Below, in pieces: positions 51,505 through 55,587 of a stretch of 55,587 nt of DNA; within the stretch, counting starts at the first letter, position 1, and every line of letters begins with the position of its first letter. The stretch is taken from contig JBKQPR010000225.1 in the NCBI GenBank assembly GCA_052144935.1, positions 1-55,587 of the forward strand, in the 5' to 3' direction. The position numbers and the translations under genes were made by a program. The DNA comes from JOPF133 sp052144935. GTDB taxonomy: Bacteria; Acidobacteriota; Terriglobia; Bryobacterales; Bryobacteraceae. The notes beneath the pieces are model-generated. The model had not been told where the DNA came from, did not search any database, and was given only the letters and a program-made list of their open reading frames with translations.

Positions 51505-52961
51505 GCTTCTCCTTCCCATTCCGGTTCGGGCTCCGAAGCCGGCCCCGATTCCGGTTGCCGGGCGGGCGTCTCGGCGCTCCGCATCAAGATCACATAGACT
51601 GCGCCCGATACGCCGAAACCGGCGAACCAAGCATAATCGTACAACAGACGCAAAGCCGGCACGGCCAAGCCGAGCAGCGCCACCACCACTCCCGCGGCCA
51701 GCGCCGCAATAGCGCGGAAGTTGACGCCGCTATCGTACTCGTAGAGGCCGCCGCGGCGGTACAGATCGTCCACTTTGAGGTGCGCGCGGCGGATCACAAA
51801 ATAATCGGCGATCATCACGCCCGCGATGGGGCCCAGAAAGCCCGAGTAACCAACCAGCCAGCCAAAGATGTAGGCGCTGAAATCGCTGAGCAGCTTCCAG
51901 GGCATCATGAGCACGCCGACGACGCCGGTGATCAGGCCGCCGGTGCGGAAGGAAATCAGACGCGGGTTGAGATTGGAAAAATCGTTGGAGGGCGAAACCA
52001 CGTTGGCCGCCACGTTGGTGTTGAGGGTGGCGACGACGATCGCGACCAGCGCGATGAACGCCACCAGCGGATAGTTGAAACGGGCCAGGAGCTGGACGGG
52101 GTCCCAAATGGGCGCGCCGAAGATGACGGCCGAGGCGGAGGTGACGGCCACACCGATGAAGGAATACAGCGTCATGGCGATGGGCAGCCCCAGGGCCTGG
52201 CCCACGGCCTGGGCCTTCTGCGATTTGGCGTAGCGCGTGAAATCGGGAATATTGAGCGCCACGGTGGCCCAGAAACCCACCATGGCGGTGAGCGACGGGA
52301 TGAAGAAGCGCACGAATCCGGCGGCGCTGTGAAATTTGCTGGGGGTGCTGAGCACGGGGCCGAGGCCGCCAGCCTTGCCGGTGATCCACCACAGCAGCAG
52401 CAAGCCGAGACCCAGCATGAAGGGAGCACCAACGCCTTCCAGAACCTTGATGGTTTCGATTCCGCGCCAGACTACGACCATATTGAGGGCCCAGAAGGCG
52501 AAGAAGCAGATCCACACGCCGCCCGAGAGAGCCGCCGCGGAGGGCCACAGGATCTTGAGCATGGTGTAGATGGCCTGGCCGCCGATCCAGGTCTGAATGC
52601 CGAACCAGCCGCAGGCCACCAGCGCGCGCAGCACCGCGGGAACATTGGCGCCGCGCACCCCGAAGGACGCGCGCACGAACACGGGGAACGGGATGCCGTA
52701 CTTGGCGCCCGCGTGCGCGTTCAGTAACATGGGGATAAGTACGATCAGATTGCCGAGTAAGATGGTGGCGATGGCCTGCCACCAGCTCATGCCGCCGGCG
52801 ATCAGGCCCGACGCCAACATGTAAGTGGGGATACATACCGACATGGCCACCCACAGGGAAGCGTAGTTATAAGTCCCCCAGGAGCGGCGGCTTTGGGGGA
52901 CCGGAGCGAGATCTTTGTTGTAGAGCGCGGGGTCGTGGGCCTGTTCGCCGGGGGGCTTCAT
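51501..52961 (-). CDS. NCS1-family nucleobase:cation symporter
   Basis: A 486-residue protein with about 12 hydrophobic segments. NCS1 landmarks include SWGTYNYASLWVAMSVCIPT in helix 1, GAKYGIPFPVFVRASFG, TTxxLNI-like MVGFWATVALNIPDFTRYAK, and FLGPIAGVMIADYFVIRR. Encoded between dihydropyrimidinase and the dehydrogenase, it most likely imports uracil, thymine or hydantoins. The acidic Pro/Glu-rich tail (PESGPASEPEPEWEGE) is an extra. The start overlaps the dihydropyrimidinase stop (ATGA), and its stop overlaps the dehydrogenase ATG. Confidence 0.92.
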   Translation of the reverse strand: MKPPGEQAHDPALYNKDLAPVPQSRRSWGTYNYASLWVAMSVCIPTYMLASGLIAGGMSWWQAIATILLGNLIVLIPMLLNAHAGAKYGIPFPVFVRASFGVRGANVPAVLRALVACGWFGIQTWIGGQAIYTMLKILWPSAAALSGGVWICFFAFWALNMVVVWRGIETIKVLEGVGAPFMLGLGLLLLWWITGKAGGLGPVLSTPSKFHSAAGFVRFFIPSLTAMVGFWATVALNIPDFTRYAKSQKAQAVGQALGLPIAMTLYSFIGVAVTSASAVIFGAPIWDPVQLLARFNYPLVAFIALVAIVVATLNTNVAANVVSPSNDFSNLNPRLISFRTGGLITGVVGVLMMPWKLLSDFSAYIFGWLVGYSGFLGPIAGVMIADYFVIRRAHLKVDDLYRRGGLYEYDSGVNFRAIAALAAGVVVALLGLAVPALRLLYDYAWFAGFGVSGAVYVILMRSAETPARQPESGPASEPEPEWEGEA

Positions 52962-54352
52962 TGCCAGGCTCCGCCGCGGGCGTCGCGCTTCAGATATTGG
53001 CCGCGGCCGGGCTTGCCCAGAAACTGGCCGCCATCCACGATCACCTCGCCGCGCGACAGCACGGTGCGGGCGTTGCCGCGCACGCGGAAGCCTTCGAACA
53101 TGGAGTAATCGACGCGCATGTGGTGCGTGGCGGCGCTGATGAGGTGCTCGCTCGCGGGATCCCAGAGGACCAGGTCGGCGTCGCTGCCGGGTGCGATCTC
53201 GCCCTTTTTGGGATACATCCCGAAGATGCGCGCGGGCGCGGTGGAGGTAACTTCCACGAAGCGGTTGAGCGAAAGCTGGCCCAGGTTGACGCCGTAATGA
53301 TAGATGAGCTGCAGGCGGTTCTCGATGCCGGGACCGCCGTTGGGGATCTTGGTGAAATCGTCTTTGCCGAGGATCTTCTGGTCGGCGAAGCAGAACGGGC
53401 AGTGGTCAGTGGAAACCACTTGCAGATGGTCGTCCTTGAGACCTTCCCAGAGTTTGGGCTGGTGATGCTTGGGGCGCAGAGGGGGAGTGAACACGTACTT
53501 GGCGCCTTCGAAATTGGGCCGCTCCAGCTCTTCGATGGAGAGCAGCAGGTACTGCGGGCAGGTCTCGGCGAAGGCCGGGACGCCGCGGTCGCGGGCCTCG
53601 CGAACCTGGTTGAGGGCGTCCTCCGAAGAGAGGTGAACGATGTAGACCGGCGCGCCGGCAATCTCCGCCATGGCGATGGCGCGGTGCACGGCTTCCGCTT
53701 CGGCGAGCGGGGGACGCGTGAGCGCATGGTAGATGGGCGCGGTCTTCCCTTCGGCCAGCGCGCGCGCCACAATCACGTCGATGACGCTGCCGTTTTCCGC
53801 GTGCATGCAGATGAGCGCCCCGTTTTTGGCGGTCTGCGAGAGGGCCTTGAAAATGGTGGTGTCATCCACCATGAGCACGTTGGGATAGGCCATGAACAGC
53901 TTGAAGCTGGCCACGCCTTCGCGCACCATGTCGTCCATGTCTTCCAGGCCGGCGTGGCCGAGGTCGGTGACGATCATGTGCAGGCCGAAATCCGTGCAGG
54001 CGCGGCCCTCGGCTTTTTTCCACCAGGTGTCGAGCGCGTCGCGCATGCGCGTGCCGCGGGCCTGGATGGCGAAATCGACGATCGTGGTGGTGCCGCCGAA
54101 GGCCGCCGCGCGCGTGCCGGTTTCGAAATCGTCGGCCGAAGTGGTGCCGCCGAAAGGCATGTCGAGGTGCGTGTGGGCATCGATGCCGCCGGGCATGACG
54201 TAGAGCCCGGTGGCGTCGATGACGCGATCGGCGCCCGCCGGGGAGAGACCGGGGCGCACCGCTGCAATGCGCTCTCCTTCGATGAGAACGTCCGCGGCGG
54301 TTGTGTCGCGCGCGGTAACTACGGTGCCGTTGCGAATCAGAGTGTTGGGCAT
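52958..54352 (-). CDS. hydA: Dihydropyrimidinase (D-hydantoinase family)
   Basis: A 464-residue cyclic amidohydrolase that opens dihydrouracil to N-carbamoyl-beta-alanine, step two of the route. Metal ligands are visible: HTHLDMPFGG, the carbamylated Lys in ASFKLFMAYPN, His in CMHAENGS, IVHLSSEDA, and the Asp in STDHCPFCF. I use ATG 54352 (MPNTLIRNGTVV); a TTG five codons earlier is possible. It heads the right-hand block (hydA, transporter, mmsA), all with 4-bp overlaps. A relic of its own first 20 codons lies just upstream. Confidence 0.93.
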   Translation of the reverse strand: MPNTLIRNGTVVTARDTTAADVLIEGERIAAVRPGLSPAGADRVIDATGLYVMPGGIDAHTHLDMPFGGTTSADDFETGTRAAAFGGTTTIVDFAIQARGTRMRDALDTWWKKAEGRACTDFGLHMIVTDLGHAGLEDMDDMVREGVASFKLFMAYPNVLMVDDTTIFKALSQTAKNGALICMHAENGSVIDVIVARALAEGKTAPIYHALTRPPLAEAEAVHRAIAMAEIAGAPVYIVHLSSEDALNQVREARDRGVPAFAETCPQYLLLSIEELERPNFEGAKYVFTPPLRPKHHQPKLWEGLKDDHLQVVSTDHCPFCFADQKILGKDDFTKIPNGGPGIENRLQLIYHYGVNLGQLSLNRFVEVTSTAPARIFGMYPKKGEIAPGSDADLVLWDPASEHLISAATHHMRVDYSMFEGFRVRGNARTVLSRGEVIVDGGQFLGKPGRGQYLKRDARGGAWQ

Positions 54353-54384
54353 AAGACGACCAGACAAGGCGCGAAACGAATGTC

Positions 54385-54444
54385 CGCGGGAGGCGTCTCC
54401 CGCGCCGGGATTACCGTGCCGTGGCGAATCTGGGTGTGGGACAT
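54385..54444 (-). pseudogene. Duplicated relic of the hydA 5' end
   Basis: From ATG 54444 the frame reads MSHTQIRHGTVIPARETPPA, clearly a diverged copy of the first residues of HydA (MPNTLIRNGTVVTARDTTAA), then turns into unrelated sequence that runs into the promoter region of the true gene. Confidence 0.75.
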
Positions 54445-54545
54445 GAGATCAGTTTGGCGCAGTCCCAATTCTACCGCCGCCCGTGGCGTTTGGGGGTTGG
54501 CGGGATTCCGCCGGGCGAGGGGCCGTTTCGGGAGAGTGCGTGCGC

Positions 54546-55316
54546 TCACTCACGGGGCCGCCAATTGCTCCGGAGGGCCGTTTGCGGCTGTTCCGGCTCG
54601 TTTTTGGGGGCCAGTTTCAGCATTCGCGAGGGGGAGCCGCTGGGGGAGGGGAGGGGCAACGGGGAATCGAGGCGCGCGGGCAGAGCCTGGCGATTTTCAG
54701 GAACGAACCCATTTTCGAGGTTAGCGCTTTGGGATGAAGGGGTTGGAGGGGTCCCGGCGGTGGGCTCCGGGACGGGTTTGGGGGCTTCGGGAGGGTCGAG
54801 CCGGATTTGAGGCGGGGCGGCGGGGGTGTTGGGCTGGGGCCAGACCTGGGGCCAGACCTGGGCGCAGCGGAAGTCTTGGATCTGGCGCAGGTCCTGGAGG
54901 GTGCGGTGGTAGGCGCGCTGGAGGCTCTCGCGGCGGCGGTCGAGGCGAGCGAAGGTCTGCTGGCGGCGTTCGAAGGCGCGGCCGAGGATTTGGTCTTCGG
55001 GGATGGGGTTGTCCCGGTTGTAGGACTTGGTGTTCTCCTGGCTGATGGCAGCGAGATCGAATTGCCAGAGCTGGGCCTCGGTCTTGCGGAGGCGGCGGAG
55101 GGTCCACTCGGAATCGATGAGGATGTCGACGAGGGCGCGCTCCGAGGCGGATTGGGGCTGGTGGTCGAGGAGGTATTGAGCGGCCATGGCGTCGAGGGCG
55201 GCGGGGTCTTCGCCACGGATGATTTGGGATTGACTGTCGATGCCGGATTTCAGGGCATTTTGGGAAGAGGCGGCCTTGCCTTCGGGAAGGCTTGGTGCAG
55301 ATGTGGAATCAGTAAA
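54546..55316 (-). pseudogene. Hypothetical helical protein, front end probably lost
   Basis: The open frame runs from after a TAA at 55319 to 54546. The helical region (SSQNALKSGIDSQSQIIRGE, QYLLDHQPQSASERALVDIL, RRLRKTEAQLW) is followed by a Pro-rich low-complexity tail from about residue 110 of the ATG version. The first ATG in the frame is at 55187, in the middle of what looks like a continuous helical domain and without a ribosome site. Sequence similar to a gene body continues upstream of it to about 55275. I recall multi-copy acidobacterial proteins of this type with a longer N-terminus, but cannot verify that here. If it is expressed from 55187 it is 213 residues long. Function unknown. 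Confidence 0.5.
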
Positions 55317-55319
55317 TTA

Positions 55320-55587
55320 CAGATTATAAAGGAGTCTATTGCGTCCCGCGCGGCTAATTCATCTGGTCTGTGTTACCTAAATGTCACCCACGCCAGATTC
55401 CTCAACCCGCACCTGACGGGACTATGGCCTGTCGTTTGGCTCGATTTGCAAGGACCAGCAGAGGATCCCCCTCCGCCCGCCCAGTTGACCAGTCAGCGAA
55501 TCGAAGGATCTCCAAGAATCGAAGGATCTCCAATTCATTATGGGGCGACACGTGCCATTATGCCAAACCCCAGCGATGTGCGAATCG
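55320..55587. other. Right edge, no gene supported
   Basis: No convincing frame. GAATCGAAGGATCTCCAA occurs twice in tandem near 55498-55535 (18-bp unit, 1-bp spacer). Confidence 0.5.

Noticed and set aside
52961..54724. Plus-strand 587-codon frame
   Set aside because: Antisense to dihydropyrimidinase with all metal ligands on the other strand.
1..55587. CRISPR arrays, tRNA/rRNA genes, transposases
   Set aside because: No regularly spaced repeats, cloverleaf, rRNA core sequence or transposase motif seen on either strand.

Overview
The window looks like a piece of an acidobacterial chromosome, most likely Bryobacterales/Solibacter-like. This is inferred from gene content, not from a marker gene. 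The content is typical of that group: a beta-propeller protein ending in the Solibacter C-terminal domain, an Oar-like carboxypeptidase-regulatory TonB receptor, a PSD1-type cytochrome protein next to a DUF1501 protein, a CadC/TolB/TPR regulator, Tat-exported proteins, and many palindromic interspersed repeats. Coding DNA is G+C rich except for a lower-G+C island at about 45-47.4 kb. I saw no rRNA, tRNA, CRISPR array or transposase.

Layout. (1) 1-5.0 kb, minus: a secreted RHS/YD-repeat protein translationally coupled to a tandem-repeat secreted protein that runs off the left edge. A PhoB-type response regulator lies divergently. (2) 5.8-11.3 kb, minus: three genes joined by 4-bp overlaps: a diheme beta-propeller cytochrome, a YCII-like protein, and a propeller protein with the Solibacter C-terminal domain. 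(3) 11.5-15.2 kb, plus: a large exported mosaic protein with two CxxCH motifs, and a hemerythrin-like protein. (4) 15.3-16.5 kb, minus: toxin-antitoxin genes (PIN toxin with RHH-like antitoxin, and a MazF-like toxin with a doubtful start). (5) 16.8-26.8 kb, plus: a guanidine/urea-carboxylase operon: two DUF1989 proteins (carboxyguanidine deiminase type), a biotin-dependent carboxylase, allophanate hydrolase and a three-gene ABC transporter. A metallo-beta-lactamase-fold protein converges on it. (6) 27.8-37.1 kb, minus: the TonB receptor, then the PSD1/DUF1501 pair behind a strong promoter with a palindromic operator in its spacer. (7) 37.2-42.1 and 50.0-54.4 kb, minus: a complete reductive pyrimidine-degradation route (PreT/PreA, dihydropyrimidinase, beta-ureidopropionase, omega-aminotransferase, malonate-semialdehyde-type dehydrogenase, NCS1 transporter), in two blocks. 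(8) 42.1-50.0 kb, the interruption: a CadC/TolB/TPR regulator, two unrecognised genes in low-G+C DNA, a decayed second copy of the regulator's front end, a frameshifted Tat-exported aminotransferase, and a broken AbrB/PIN toxin-antitoxin pair.

The most interesting items are these. A palindromic repeat of about 90 bp lies in frame inside the carboxylase gene twice, read in two different frames, and recurs between transporter genes and elsewhere. A second palindromic repeat family marks gene boundaries. The start codon of a PIN toxin is locked in a perfect 12-bp stem. An uncharacterised two-gene cassette is flanked by an intact regulator and by a partial duplicate of it.
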